From assembly GCA_022036555.1 (NCBI GenBank), contig CM039133.1:40996718-41060717 (forward strand): a DNA stretch of 64,000 bases, read 5' to 3'. The first letter of the stretch is position 1. Every line of letters begins with the position of its first letter. The translations under genes were made by a program, and so were the position numbers. Below, one piece after another: positions 1 through 11,552 of this stretch. This stretch comes from Microstegium vimineum (lineage: Eukaryota; Streptophyta; Magnoliopsida; Poales; Poaceae). The notes below the pieces were generated by a model. It saw only the letters and a list, made by a program, of their open reading frames with translations. It did not search any database and was not told the DNA's origin.

Positions 1-780
1 CAATTTGACTTTAGTGTTCAACAAGGATAGTTTTGGCTTGAGGAAAGCCATTCAGTAAGAAGACAATGAAAGAATCTAGATAGAATATTGACTTTTTTTT
101 AATTTCAAATTTTCTGTGTAATTTGGGATGAAATGTGCTGACTTCTCATAATAATTCATCTGTACTTTGGAAAAAATGTATTCATGATGTAAGCATGCCA
201 CACATCTACGTGCGTCATGTTTTAAAAAAATGACGTTTCAAAAGTATGCAAAAAATGTCACATTCCAATAAAAAGGTTGCACCAACTATACACATCCATT
301 ACATCAAATTGCAAGTGGACCGGATATCATCTAGTAGTGGGGTAGTTGTATTCAAGATTGAATGGGCCAATATTCATTCACTTTATGGTCTACTGTAGAC
401 GAGCCCAAGCAAGGGAATCTATTCATGGTGCGAATTGACCATGGCCCAAAAGTCTCCAACTAAACAGAACATTAGTTGAGCAATATATCTTGTCTTTCCT
501 TCAACTAAAATACTACCAGTGTACCTATACAACGTGTAATGAAAATATTGGCGCCCTGATATCCTTGGTACGCTCGTTTCTGATTCTGCAGACCTATTGC
601 TGCGTGATACATGCATAAGCAAGAAGCTTAACAGCATAGCACGTAGCAACCCATGCAATACATTCTTTCTACAGTTCTCACCCTAGGATTTTGGAATGAT
701 TCCTCAACTTCTATGCTCAAAAGTCAAAATGGCCGTGCGACCCGAATCGTGGAGTGTGATGTCGATCTGCAAATGGAGAA
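1..780. other. 3' flank of the ALS small-subunit gene; no gene seen
   Basis: AT-rich sequence downstream of the minus-strand ALS small-subunit gene. It should hold that gene's 3' UTR and polyadenylation site, but no single site could be chosen. Short open frames on both strands show no recognisable protein. Confidence 0.5.
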
Positions 781-3700
781 TTACAGAGGGAGGGAAAATC
801 CGCGGAGGTATTTGGAGTCAACTCCAGACTCACGGAGCAGAGCAACCCGTCCTGTCCGTGCAACCTGCGCAAGGAATGGGCAAAGAGTACTGGTAGTTAT
901 TGCGATATATTTCAAGCACCTCATCCCACTTTAGCATTGGATCCAGTCCTCCAGACAGAGAAAACTTGGACAGTTTTGCTCATGGGTTATGCATGTAATG
1001 GACTAATGGTAGACATAGATGTTAACTAGAAGCTCAATGGTCAATACACACCTCACAGATACCATATTGCTCCAGCATCTTTTGCAATCTAACCATTCTG
1101 TCAATGTCTCCGGTGAGCTGCATATGCCAACAAGGTTATTGCTCACTAAGCGTGGCACCAAGGAAACATTAACGATTAAACAAATTGGTACAAGTATGAA
1201 TGCATATTAATCAAAAACAAAGGTGAAAATCATTGACCGAGCCAAAAAAATAATAATAAATTTTAAATCGATCTTCTACAACTATAACCGAGAGTTGCTA
1301 AATGTTTCAGTAGCTGATCTTATTTTACATTTTAACATAAATATACTATGTCACTTCATGGTAGGATCATAACTACATGATGTGATGTTTCTACTGTCCC
1401 AATGATTTTATAAAACTAGATTAAATTGTCATAACTTTGGAAGGATATTATTGTGCTACATGAGTTAAGCACAAGTAAACATTCTTTCAATAATAGTTAC
1501 CAATAGTGTAATTGTGTGGTCTGATATGTCAACTTTTTGTGCCTCAAAAATCTGAGCAATATCTAAGACATCTCTTCGAGCTGTAGCATTTGCGGCGACC
1601 TTTATGATCATTAACTCTCTACCAACAAATGGTAAGTGAGTAAAATCCTGGACCTGAGAAACAAAAATGACTTTCAGCACGACTTCTATAACAATCATGC
1701 AAACTGCAATGTTAATTTTTACCTCATGAACATCAATGAGCTTGTACAGTTGATGTACTAGTTTGGAAATGGATTCATCATTTCCAGGAACAACAGTAGT
1801 GATGCGAGAAGTTCCTTCTTTTGCAGCTGGGCCAACAGCAAGACTCTGCAAAAGTGATGGTTACTATTTAGCAAGGACTGGATTATACAATTACCAAAAT
1901 AAAGGGAGCATAAATACAAAACTGGTTTGAACAACCTGAATATTGTAGCCCCTTCTGGAAAATACACCTGTTACAACATTGAGAACTCCAGGGACATCAT
2001 TCACAAGAATTGACAGAGTATGTGAACAAAACCCTGTTGGCTGAAGCAATAATAAATTCCTAGTTTAGTTTAAAAATAGGTACATTTAGTTGCAGTAATT
2101 GTATTTTAGATACTTCACTGTGAACCATAATTTGGTTATATATAATCTAGTCTTAAATTTGGATTCTGGTACTCATGCGGTCATGTCTTTTAACTTTTAC
2201 AACACCAATAACTTCTAGTGAAATGAGTACAACTGGATGTGGATCATCTCTAGCTAGCACCAAACAGTTCAAAGTCATTAGAACACAAGACCGTACATCA
2301 CCATCTGTCATAACACCCCAATGAGCATCCAGAATTGGACTTGATGAGAAGCTTTCATAAGATTCCACTGGATAAACATCACCCTGGGTAGAAGCAGACA
2401 AGCACATATAAAAAAACTCATTCCAAATTCAAACTAACAGTGAGGATGATAAATAGTATTTCCAGGAAACATTAAACCATCAATAAAAAGAATGTGCAAG
2501 TATTTTCTTACTTTAGTAATTAATGATACTGCCAAAATACTTAAGGAGTCCAAAAACAAAAAACACATTCGTGCTATTTGACTGCAATGTAAGATATGCG
2601 GAAATATGAAAATATACAAATGACAACATGTGCATGTGCACACATACAAGGTTCACATTTTGGAAGGACTAATGTTAATAAACTATCAATAGCAGTAAGA
2701 ACGTTTCCTCAGAAAGGCAAATGGAGTTGTACCTACTACTTAGTACCCAATTAAACAGAGTACCAAATAAAACCAAGACGAGGAGATGAACCAATTCTCC
2801 ACATGAAGCTAATTAATAGGAAGCATAAAACTAGGGAAATATCAGTTGAAAAGCATCATGACCGTGATGAGAAGCTAAAGCACACATCATATATAAATCA
2901 TTGTCAGATCACAATTGTGGTTCCTTACCCCTGATGATTCTTCTGGATTCTGCTCAATTGCCCTTGCACCAGTGTTTTGCCGGAAATTTGAAGGTATTGC
3001 CACATCGAGATCAGGATAAGAAGCTGCAGAGAACCTCCAAAAAGGAGCAGTTTCTCCCATTCTTTCACGGCGCAAAGCTATCTATAAGACAAATGTTCAT
3101 TAGGTCTAGTAAAGAACAAGATCACGATATATTTTCACTATTTTCTGAACAAGAATGACCTTGCCAGTTCTAGCAATTTCTCTGATCCCATATTTGCTCA
3201 GAGTCTTCTGTATTGCAACCATCTTTCCAGGATCTCCAGTTACCTTTAACATAACCACAAAAAAACATAAGACGGACAACATGAGTAATATTCAAGTCAA
3301 GACACACCAAAGATACTACCTCGATAGTTAGTGTATGGTCTGAAAGATCAACCACTTCGGCTTTGAAAATGCGAACCAAACCCATTATCTGCATTCACAA
3401 CTAGAGATGTCAGCCACACAACAAAGTTTAGTTGTGCCAGGTTCACAGACCTGATCTGTAATGTCCCTGTTGTCAATTTCCATATTTCTCTATAATGTTC
3501 AGTTTTAGAGTTACAGGGCAAGAAAGTGCAGATACATTTTGAAAGATGTGTATGTTTGTACCTCAGGTAGCTTTTCTCGCTCTGCATTTACTTTTATAAG
3601 CATAAGTTCTCTTTCAACTTGTGGTTCCATTGATAAGTCATCAACCTGTTTATTAATCCAAATATTAAGCTATGAGTACAAGATACGCTATTGAACAGTA

Positions 3701-6445
3701 ACAAGGACAAAACAAAAAGCAATGAGTTTCACGGCGTATTAGTTATCAATCATTCTATAAGTCAAATGGCGCAGGAAAATGACTAACCTTTATGACATTA
3801 ACAAGTTTGTTTAGTTGCTCTACAACCTGGTTCAATATTTTGTCTGTTCCTGACACTACTATTGTAAATAATGCTTTATCCTTGTTCAGCCCAACAGCCA
3901 ATGACTCGATGTTATATCCTCTTCTAGCAAAAACCCCAGCAATTCGATTGATCATCCCACTTTCATCACCAACAAAAACTGATAGCGTGTGACGTTTTAT
4001 AACCCTACAAAGGAAAATTCATTGAGGCACATCAGTGAGGAAGTGCAGTAGACGCTGTTAATAATAAATAATTAGTTGTATATACTTAATAGCACTTGGC
4101 CACAGGATCGAACTATTTACAACACTTATACAGTATAAGCATGCTATTTCTCTGTTTTTCAATGGACATGTATTAATTATTCCCTAGGTTCCTGGAAGAA
4201 AAGAACTAAAAATAGCATATAACAGAGTATAGTTTTCTCAATTGATATTGATCAAACTGAACTTGAGAAGAAAATAGAGGTTTAAGTTGTATTGCAGTTT
4301 ACATCCCTTTAGTAAAAATTCAACAAACATGGACGATTACTCATTGTTTATTAGAGTGAAAATAAACATGTTTTATGTGTTGACTATTGATCATGAAAGC
4401 TTCTCCTTTTTTATGAGTGAAAATATTACACTTTTTCCAGCATAAAGATTTGTACAAACTAAAGCATGAACTGGTTGCTACATGTTTTCCAATAGGACCA
4501 CTTGTGCCAATTGGCAAAGTCTATCAACAATAAAGGGTAGAAAGTAGAAAACATTCACTATTTTGGCAGATTATCCATATTCTTTCCTAAGGTATAAAAA
4601 ATGTGCCATGCCATAATGTATCTTACCAAGAATTTGAATTAATATTTTTGTACCATACATGCCTTCGCTTTGCACTATTGATCCCACTACAACATTCTAG
4701 AGTTTTACTTCATAATTGAGTTTTATCTGCGGGTCATTTCATTAAAGAGCAGTGATAAGTAAAAAAACAGAAAAGAAAAGAAACAATCATGACTCAAACC
4801 CATATTTACAGTATAACTATGGGTCCATGACTCAAACCCATATTTACAATATAGGGGCGTGTTTGGAACAAAGGAATGCAAAACAGAGGAATGGTAGGAA
4901 ACGAAGGAACAGAGAAAAGGAAAAAGTGAAAAACTACAGGATTAGAAACTACAGGAATGAAAATTTTGGATCGTTTGGATTGCAGGAAATAAATTTAAAT
5001 CTTCACATTTTTTTAATGAACAAAATAGTTGTTGGTATACACTAGTAGAGCAAGCATAGATGCGTTCCCTCCATTCCCTTGGGTCATAGTGGATTTTTCC
5101 AGTTCCTGTGTTTTGTGTATGTATCGGTACCTTCCCTGTGGAATGGAAGGTTAGTTTCCTTTGTTCCAAACAGCAAGTCTATGTTCCTTTCCTATGATTC
5201 CAGTTCCCGTGAAATTCCCGTACCAATCCTCCAATCCAAATGCGGCCTAGGTTGAAACAAGTATAAATTATACCTCCTATCTTTATCTCTCTTGAATCAA
5301 CTCTAAAAGAATTCATTATTCCACCCATTTTGAAAAGCAAACAGCCAAAAGCCAAAAAGCACAGTCTAAGGTGCTTTAAAAAATGTGCTACGGAAAAGCA
5401 GTTGCTTATGAAAAAGAAACCTCCAAAAGCAGTCCCTTTGGTTGGGCTTTAAGCTTTTGGAAAGCAAAAGCAGCCCCAAAATCCCAGCCAAACAGACCCT
5501 AAGAATTTGGAAAGAGAACAAAAACATAGTTCCCACAGCATAGGCTCATGCTTTACTCTCTCACACAATGCAATCGTCCATCTATTCCATTTGTCATGTG
5601 AATGAAAATCTAGCTTTTTCTTGGTTATATTATCTAAAACCTGATTCATTTCTTTAGTGTTTGAACTTACTCTGTGAATCATTATCATATAATAGTAGCA
5701 TGACCATTAGATTACATTATATGCGATATGGCGCAATAACAAAAATGGTTGCATCTTAATTTGTTTATTTTCTCAAACAATACCATACCGAAGGTAAAAA
5801 GAATTTTAGTTTTGATTTCAATATGGTCACAGCAATGTGACCGATACCTTTTGTACCCCCACTGCACTAACGATCAACATCAAAACGTGTAGCTGCTTCC
5901 AGAAGTATTAAAAGATGATGTTCTCTGAAACTATTTTCCTTTAACAATTCATGTGCCCCGAATAATCATGTAAAGCACTACCAAAATGCCATGTTTGTCA
6001 GGGACCGCAATGCAAGATTTCAACATGACCACTGGTCCGCATGACAAATCTCGCCCAGATCCACAATAATCTGGCTTCTGGCAGTCCGACAAGACGACTC
6101 AGTCCCATCCGCGCAGTACAATGGCACATTACATTACAATTGAAAGGGAAAAACATCGATTGGAGAGTGTTCCTGCATACTCCCCTTAGTGCCGCGAACA
6201 AGATTCCACATGAAGTTCAAGGAGATATGGAGATCTTACGAGTGATTCGAACGGGGTGGCACCGGCGTGACGCCGCCGGTCGCCGGAGAAGAGGAGGCCG
6301 CGGCGACGACGACGGCAACTGAGCGCGCTCTCGGCGCCGCGGTGAAACCCACCGCCGGCGTCGGCGGCCGGCAGTCCACGCGGGACCCAGCCCCAGACCC
6401 GGAGGTGGCGAGGCCGAGTCGGGAGATGGTCGCAGCAGCGTTCAT
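781..6445 (-). CDS. Acetolactate synthase regulatory (small) subunit, chloroplast precursor
   Basis: Regulatory subunit of acetolactate synthase (AHAS), which activates the catalytic subunit and confers feedback inhibition by branched-chain amino acids in the plastid. Twelve coding exons were placed by GT-AG sites and continuous homology: 6240-6445, 3788-4004, 3562-3645, 3320-3388, 3160-3243, 2929-3081, 2297-2383, 1936-2040, 1723-1845, 1501-1653, 1052-1117, 781-864. They sum to 1431 nt, or 476 residues, the usual plant length. Residues 1-69 look like a transit peptide (Ala/Ser/Arg-rich, GC-rich exon). Two ilvH-like repeats follow: ACT domain 1 at about 73-145 (motif GMINRIAGVFARRGYNIESL) and ACT domain 2 at about 306-380 (GVLNVVTGVFSRRGYNIQSL), each followed by an ALS_ss_C-type segment ending in VARTG. 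The ATG at 6445 was preferred; an upstream in-frame ATG at 6526 would add 27 residues. Intron 1 is 2.2 kb and holds MITE-like repeats. No internal stop or frameshift was found. Confidence 0.93.
4788..4852 (+). repeat. Short imperfect tandem duplication in ALS intron 1
   Basis: A unit reading gactcaaacccatatttaca occurs twice in a row, at about 4789 and about 4828. The second copy runs straight into the start of the MITE-like element, so the duplication may mark its insertion edge. Confidence 0.6.
4853..5250. mobile_element. MITE-like element in ALS intron 1
   Basis: About 400 bp bounded by imperfect terminal inverted repeats. The left end reads ggggcgtgtttgga, and the right end read in reverse is ggccgcatttggat. 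Internal sequence is also partly self-complementary (a run beginning tttggaacaaagg on the left matches cctttgttccaaa near 5157-5170). There is no coding capacity. The superfamily is uncertain (PIF/Harbinger- or hAT-like), and no clean target duplication could be fixed. Confidence 0.5.
5336..5505. mobile_element. MITE-like fragment rich in GCTTTTGG-type repeats
   Basis: Sequence built from short inverted motifs (agccaaaagcc, agcttttggaaagc) and ending in ccagccaaacagaccct, the style of terminal sequence common in grass MITEs. Boundaries are approximate and the family was not identified. Confidence 0.3.
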
Positions 6446-6529
6446 GGCGAACGGATACCGCCGGAGATGCCGAGGGGGAACGCCGCGGTGGGGGTTTTGG
6501 GAGGGAGAGAGGGACTTTTGTGTCAACGC

Positions 6530-7269
6530 GCACGCGCGGACGGATGAGGTGGTTGATTTCCCAATCTAGGACTGGCGGCTCCGTGGTAGTATAGGGACAA
6601 CGGTCGCATCACCTTTTTCTTTTTCTTTTCTCTTGGCCTCAACATTGTACTAGTAGTATTAAAGCCAAGCCATGTAATAAATATCTACCCATTCGATTTC
6701 CAATTATATATCTAGATATACGACGTACAGTAAAAACTATGAATATTTAGAAACAACAAAATAACTTATAATTTTGACCAAAGTTTTGCTAGAAGCTAGA
6801 TGGATTCTAGGCGCTAACCCTAGCCTTAGAGCTGATATAAGCATTAAATAGTTAATAGACAGCAAATTATTCATAAAAAAATAGAAAACACTAAGTTGTC
6901 ACTTATCTAAATGATTTCAGCAACCTCCCATCCATGAGCACGCCATATTAACATATCAACAATTGATAATTACAAATTTTGAAAGTATAATAACAATTTA
7001 TAAATAAATGACAAAACAAGCACATAGTTCTTAGTTCCCGGATCTCAGTTTGTGTCACAAAAGAAGACACATAGTCACACATACACACAACTGCAGCAGC
7101 ATAAATGTCATCTTCATCTTTATCAAATCTTTCTTTAGACTCAAACTCTTCTCCTTCATAGAGCTGCCTCACTCTTGCACTTCTACACCGCTCAAGTTGT
7201 TCATTTGCTCCCACCACTCTCACTCTTGCAAGACCGATGGGAGGAGCTCCTTCGGCGGATGGACCTCGT
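6530..7269. other. Upstream flank of the ALS gene and left flank of CACTA element A; no gene seen
   Basis: The 6530-6600 end should contain the promoter and 5' UTR of the minus-strand ALS small-subunit gene, but no convincing TATA box was found. The remainder is AT-rich without a supportable gene. The last three bases (CGT, 7267-7269) are the left copy of the CACTA-A target duplication. Confidence 0.45.
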
Positions 7270-7284
7270 CACTACTACACAAAT

Positions 7285-7535
7285 CTTTACCGCAGCGGTC
7301 AAAACTGTTTTACCGCAGCGGGCAGCAGCGTCCGTTTGCGCTGCCACGCTACGGTAAAGAAACGGTTAACCACAGCGGGCAGAAGAGGCCGCTGCGGTAT
7401 ATCCATTTATCGCAACAGGCAACATAAGCTGCCCGCTGCGGTAAATGGATATACCGCAGCGGCAACCTTACAGCGTCAGCTGCGGTTAAGTTTGTTTAAT
7501 CGCAGCGGACATTTAAGTTGCTCGCTTCGGTAAAT
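7285..7535. repeat. Left subterminal repeat array of CACTA-A
   Basis: About seven direct and inverted copies of a ccgcagcgg/ccgctgcgg motif with ttacc/ggtaa edges. In En/Spm-type elements such arrays are the binding sites of the TNPA-like protein. The GC-rich core contains CG and CHG sites. Confidence 0.85.
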
Positions 7536-8214
7536 AGTTTTCAAAATAAAAAATAAAAAACAGAATTCAAATAATTCACAGAATTTGAATTCAAAATATT
7601 TTCAGATTCTAGATTTCATATATATGCAGCAAATATTTAAATGTAAACCATCCAAGCATTGCACATGACATAATACACAGTTTTCAACATCCATATACAC
7701 ATCACATCAAACCAACAAGTCCTTTTGAGTTACATTTACAAAATCCTCTAAGAAAAGTCCACGGGCCATTTGTAATCACTTGGGCGCAGCAGAGTCGGCC
7801 ATTTCCTAAGCCTCTCATACCTTGGTTCGGTAGTTAAGGGAGATTCTTCGTCTAAGAATTGTTCTTCTTCGAGGACGCATTTCTCCATGACGAACTTACA
7901 AATTTCGGCCTTAACTTTCTTGAAGGATGGCTTATAGGTGTTCACCCAATATTTTACTCCTTCCTTGAGATTCTTCCAGCTTTGAGTGTACTCCCTGCAC
8001 TGCCTCAGGTGCTCGTAGGTGTACAAGCCACATGCTTTGGATCCAACCGGTTGTTTGGTGCACTGCACGATCGTTATAGAAGCTTTAGAACAAACACATA
8101 TGGAAACAAAGCACAAATGAACTTTGCAATTACTTTACGTACCGGGAAGTCACGTCGGATTTTGATGTGGTCGGTATTGTTCGTCTTGCAACTATCGGTT
8201 CTGCGATCACTACT

Positions 8215-8440
8215 ACATGATTTATTAACCGTGGCAGTTAAAAAGGATTAACTGTGACGGTTATTCCAACCGCCATAGATCAATGGTCACGGTTAATAGG
8301 GGCATTAACTGTGACGGTTAGGTTAGGACAACTGCCACCGTTAATTGTTATTAACCATGGCAATTGCTATAAGAATCCGCCACCATTAATTGGTATTAAC
8401 TGTGACGGTTTCTTATAGCAACCGCCACGGTTAATATTTT
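8215..8440. repeat. Left subterminal repeat array of CACTA-B
   Basis: Alternating direct and inverted copies of a ttaaccgtgacggtt/aaccgccacggttaa motif, some mutated in the core (for example caccattaatt). Matches the array at the element's right end. Confidence 0.85.
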
Positions 8441-9025
8441 CCAAAAAAACCAAAAAAATATTTTTAAATTATAAATTGAATTTCAAAACATTTTTCTCAA
8501 ATTCAAGCACAGATTATATAGAGAGAACATATATAATCCTCAAATTCAAGCACAAAATTATATAATAGAACATTTTTCTCAAATTCAAGCACATATTAGA
8601 TATAAGAGAACATAAGCTTCAAATTGAAGCACAAATTATATAAGAGAATAGCAAACATGAATTAAACAAATATTACATGAATGTGTTGTCCTGTTCCAGA
8701 GAACCGATATCACAAAGTTACAACAAGTCATTCATTACACATAACCATGTCCAGCAGTTCATTAAACATATATGTATAACAAGTTCATCTAATCGAAGAT
8801 GTCCGACAGCTTGTAGTCAGTCATGTCTAAACCGCTGGTTCTCCAATTAGCTAGCTTACGGTACTGAGGTCATGCAGCTAATGCGTTGCCCGAGTAGAAG
8901 AATTTCCCACTAACTTTAGCACATTCATCGGTGATAAACTTACAAATGTCGGCTATTGTGCGAGTGTTGGTCTTTTGATTCACATTTCGTCCCACCCACC
9001 AATCCGTACCTTTCTTGAGCTGCCG

Positions 9026-9325
9026 TCAGCTTTGGCTAAATTTCTGGCATCTCCTGAGGTACTCACAAGCATAGTATCCACACAAGAGTGAGCCTTCAGG
9101 TTGCTTGGCACACAACATGCAAGATATACATATGTAGCAGTAAGTAGTAGTAGGGTAGTAGTAGTGGTAGCAGGATAGCAATAGTACGAGTTGTATTACC
9201 GGGAATTCTCGCCTCAGCCTGAGTTTTGTGCCCCACTCCTTCATCTTATCGGACCTACGGTCAACGCAGGCGGGGTCTTCCACGTACATCCTGTAAGCGC
9301 TGAATGTGCATGCCACTAGTGTCAA
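9026..9325 (-). pseudogene. CACTA-B gene 2 remnant: Ulp1-like C48 protease C-terminal part
   Basis: Two adjoining exon-like pieces. One reads AYRMYVEDPACVDRRSDKMK followed by LRLRREFP. The other reads AKQPEGSLLCGYYACEYLRR, which holds the C48 cysteine motif (Q-x-x-G-x-x-x-CGYY). They match the equivalent exons of CACTA-A's gene 2 (KDPKCW region; QPVGSKACGLY) in order and spacing. The His/Asp part and the whole Transposase_24 region were not found in B; the space towards 11.2 kb is taken up by simple repeats. The gene is therefore judged a truncated remnant. Confidence 0.65.
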
Positions 9326-9419
9326 ACATCAAATACAATCATATAGTTTGAGTGCTTAAAAGAAAATATGTGTAGTCACTTTGCTCAGTGTGTAATAATC
9401 AAAATAGGCATCATCTTGT

Positions 9420-10105
9420 CAAAATAGAGCATCAAAGCCAGCAAAAATCACATTGTATAGAAGTAGCAGTAGTAATAGTACTAGTAGTACTAGCAGTAGT
9501 ACATAACAACAGCCAACAGTAGTTGATAGCAACAACCAGTAGTAGTAGGGTAGTAGTAGAGCAGCAACAACAGTAGTATAGAAGTAGCAATAGTCTAGAA
9601 GCAGTAGTAGTAGTAGAGAGTAGTAGAGAGGAGTAGTAGAATAATAGAGAGTAGTAGATAGCAGTAGTAGAGAAGACCAGTAGTGAATAGCAACAGTAGT
9701 AGTAGTAGAGAGTAGCAGCAGTAGTAGTAGTAGAGAGTAGTAGAGAGGACTAGTAGAGTAATAGAGAGTAGTAGGAGAGTAGTAGATAGCAGTAGCAGAG
9801 AAGACCAGTAGTGAGCAGCAAAAGTAGTAATAGAGACCGACAGAGTAGTAGAGAGCAGCAGCAGGAGCAGGAGTAGATAGGAGAAGTAAATAGCAACAGC
9901 CAGCTAACACCATCATTGCAACAGAGAGCAGCAGCAGTAGTATAGAGTAGTATGAGTATAGAGCAGAGTAGAGGGTAGTAGAGGGTAGCAGTAGTAGAGA
10001 CCAGTATTGAGCAGCAGTAGTAGTAGAGAGTAGTATGAATAGTAGTAGAGGAGTACAATGTAGTAGAGCAGTAGTAGTAGTATGAGTAGTATGAGTAGTA
10101 GTAGA
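9420..10105 (+). repeat. Degenerate GTA/TAG-rich simple-sequence array in CACTA-B
   Basis: About 690 bp built from gtagtag, gagagtag and agcagtag units, with longer duplicated blocks (agtagagagtagtagagagga occurs more than once). It produces long artefactual frames of Leu/Tyr/Ser/Thr repeats. It occupies the place where gene 2 would be expected. Confidence 0.85.
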
Positions 10106-10124
10106 GGAAAGCAAAAATTCCTTA

Positions 10125-10625
10125 GGTCTCAGTTAATATATATCAACATCATTGCAAAGTGCCTTAGGTCTCAGTTAATATATATGAACATCATTGCAAG
10201 TACCTTAGGCCAACACCATCATTTCAACATCACTGGATTTTTAAAATCAACATCATTGTAAAGTGCCTTAGGTCTCAGTTAATATACAATTTCTCAGTAT
10301 GTAAGAATTGAAATAGCCATCATCATTTCCAAATTGAAAAAACATCATGAACCTAAGACACTTTGCTCAATTCTAATGCTTCTTCCATCACTGAATCACA
10401 TTGCATCTAGGGCAGCATAGATGAAATTGAAATAGCACAGAACCTTGCATCAAGTACAGAATGGGGCAACAAGTGAGAACATCAAGCACAGAGCTCATCA
10501 TTTCCAAATTGAAAAAACATCATGAACCTAAGACACTTTGCTCAGTTCTAATGCTTCTTCCATCACTGAATCACATTGCATCTAGGGCAACATAGATCAA
10601 ATTGATATAGCACAGAACCTCGCAT
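10125..10625 (+). repeat. Two sets of direct repeats in CACTA-B
   Basis: A unit of about 50 bp beginning ccttaggtctcagttaatat recurs at about 10121, 10162 and 10265. A longer unit of about 125 bp (catcatttccaaattgaaaa through cacagaacct) occurs at about 10321-10445 and 10497-10621 with only a few mismatches. No coding sense was seen. Confidence 0.8.
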
Positions 10626-10679
10626 CAAATTGAAATAGCTAGGGTTTCCAACATGGTGCTGGGCATCGGAGAGACGGGG

Positions 10680-11165
10680 AGGAGATACTTTACCTTGGAG
10701 GGGAGAGGGTGGCTGTGGGGGGAGGAAGGAGTCGAGCACCGGGGAGGGGGGCTGCCGCCGCCGGGGAGGTAGGAGGCGAGAGCGCCGAGGACCGCCGCCG
10801 CGGGGGAAGAGGGCGGCGTCGCGGGGTCTGCCACCGCGGGGGAGACGAGCACGGGGGAGGGGGGGGGTCCACCGCCGTGGGGGAGGAAGGAGGCGTGAGC
10901 GTCGGAGTCCGCTGCCGCCGGGGAGGAAGGAAGCGCGAGCACCGAGGTCCGACACCGCGGGTGAAGAAGAAAGCGTCGTGGGGTCCGCCGCCGCGGGGGA
11001 GGAGACCACCGGGGAGGGAGGGGGGTCCGCCGCAGCGCAGGAGGAAGGAGGTGCGAGCACCAGGGAGGGGGGGACCACTGCCGCGGAGGAGCACCGTGGC
11101 GATTCAGTAGCCCTTCGGGGTGGTGTCGGCGCTGAGGAGGAAGATGGGGGAAGAAGGATTCCAGT
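10680..11165 (+). repeat. GC-rich minisatellite-like block between genes 1 and 2 of CACTA-B
   Basis: Very GC-rich sequence with loosely repeated units containing gccgccgcgggggagg and gcgagcaccg. Overlapping Pro/Arg/Ser- or Gly-rich frames exist on both strands, typical of low-complexity GC-rich DNA rather than a protein. CACTA-A has a comparable block at the same relative place (27040-27450). Confidence 0.7.
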
Positions 11166-11182
11166 GCCAACTTATATAGGAA

Positions 11183-11268
11183 CGATTAACCATGGCGGTT
11201 GCCTTAACATGACCGCCACGGTTAATATTAACCATGGCGGTTGTTTTAAGATAACCGCCACGGTTAAA
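11183..11268. repeat. Internal cluster of subterminal-type repeats in CACTA-B
   Basis: Four alternating copies of the B-type motif (gattaaccatggcggtt, accgccacggttaa and so on) lie 4.6 kb from the nearest end, just upstream of where leftward gene 2 would start and next to the GC-rich block. They match the motif of the two terminal arrays. Confidence 0.88.
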
Positions 11269-11289
11269 TAGTACAACATAGTATCATGT

Positions 11290-11435
11290 TAGTATGACTA
11301 GTAGAAGAGTGTAATAGAGGGTAGTAAACTAGTACGAGTAGTAAAGTAGTAGAGGTAGTAGGAGAGTAGTATGAGTAGTAGATTGTAGTAGACAGTAGTA
11401 TGAGTAGTAGTAAAAAAGTAGAGCATAGTAGAGTA
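11290..11435 (+). repeat. Second GTA/TAG-rich tract in CACTA-B
   Basis: Shorter tract of gtagtag, gtatgag and gtagagg units, similar in composition to 9420-10105 and lying on the other side of the GC-rich block and internal repeat cluster. Confidence 0.75.
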
Positions 11436-11552
11436 CATTATTAATGAATAAGTGAGAACATTATTACATATAGGTGTGAAAAACATAAAAGTTCTCAGTC
11501 ATTAATCAATAAATACATTGTATTACACATATATCGATCATTTTCCTAGCAG

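Noticed and set aside
6186..6569. Overlapping frames on both strands at the ALS 5' end
   Set aside because: They are shadows of the GC-rich transit-peptide exon; only the frame starting at 6445 continues into the ACT domain after splicing.
9419..10114. 231-residue minus frame rich in Leu, Tyr, Ser and Thr
   Set aside because: It is a translation of the GTA/TAG simple repeat; no domain, no codon signal, and similar frames appear in other phases.
10563..11170. Several long Pro/Arg/Ser- or Gly-rich frames on both strands
   Set aside because: They overlap each other in all phases of a GC-rich minisatellite in CACTA-B; composition explains them.
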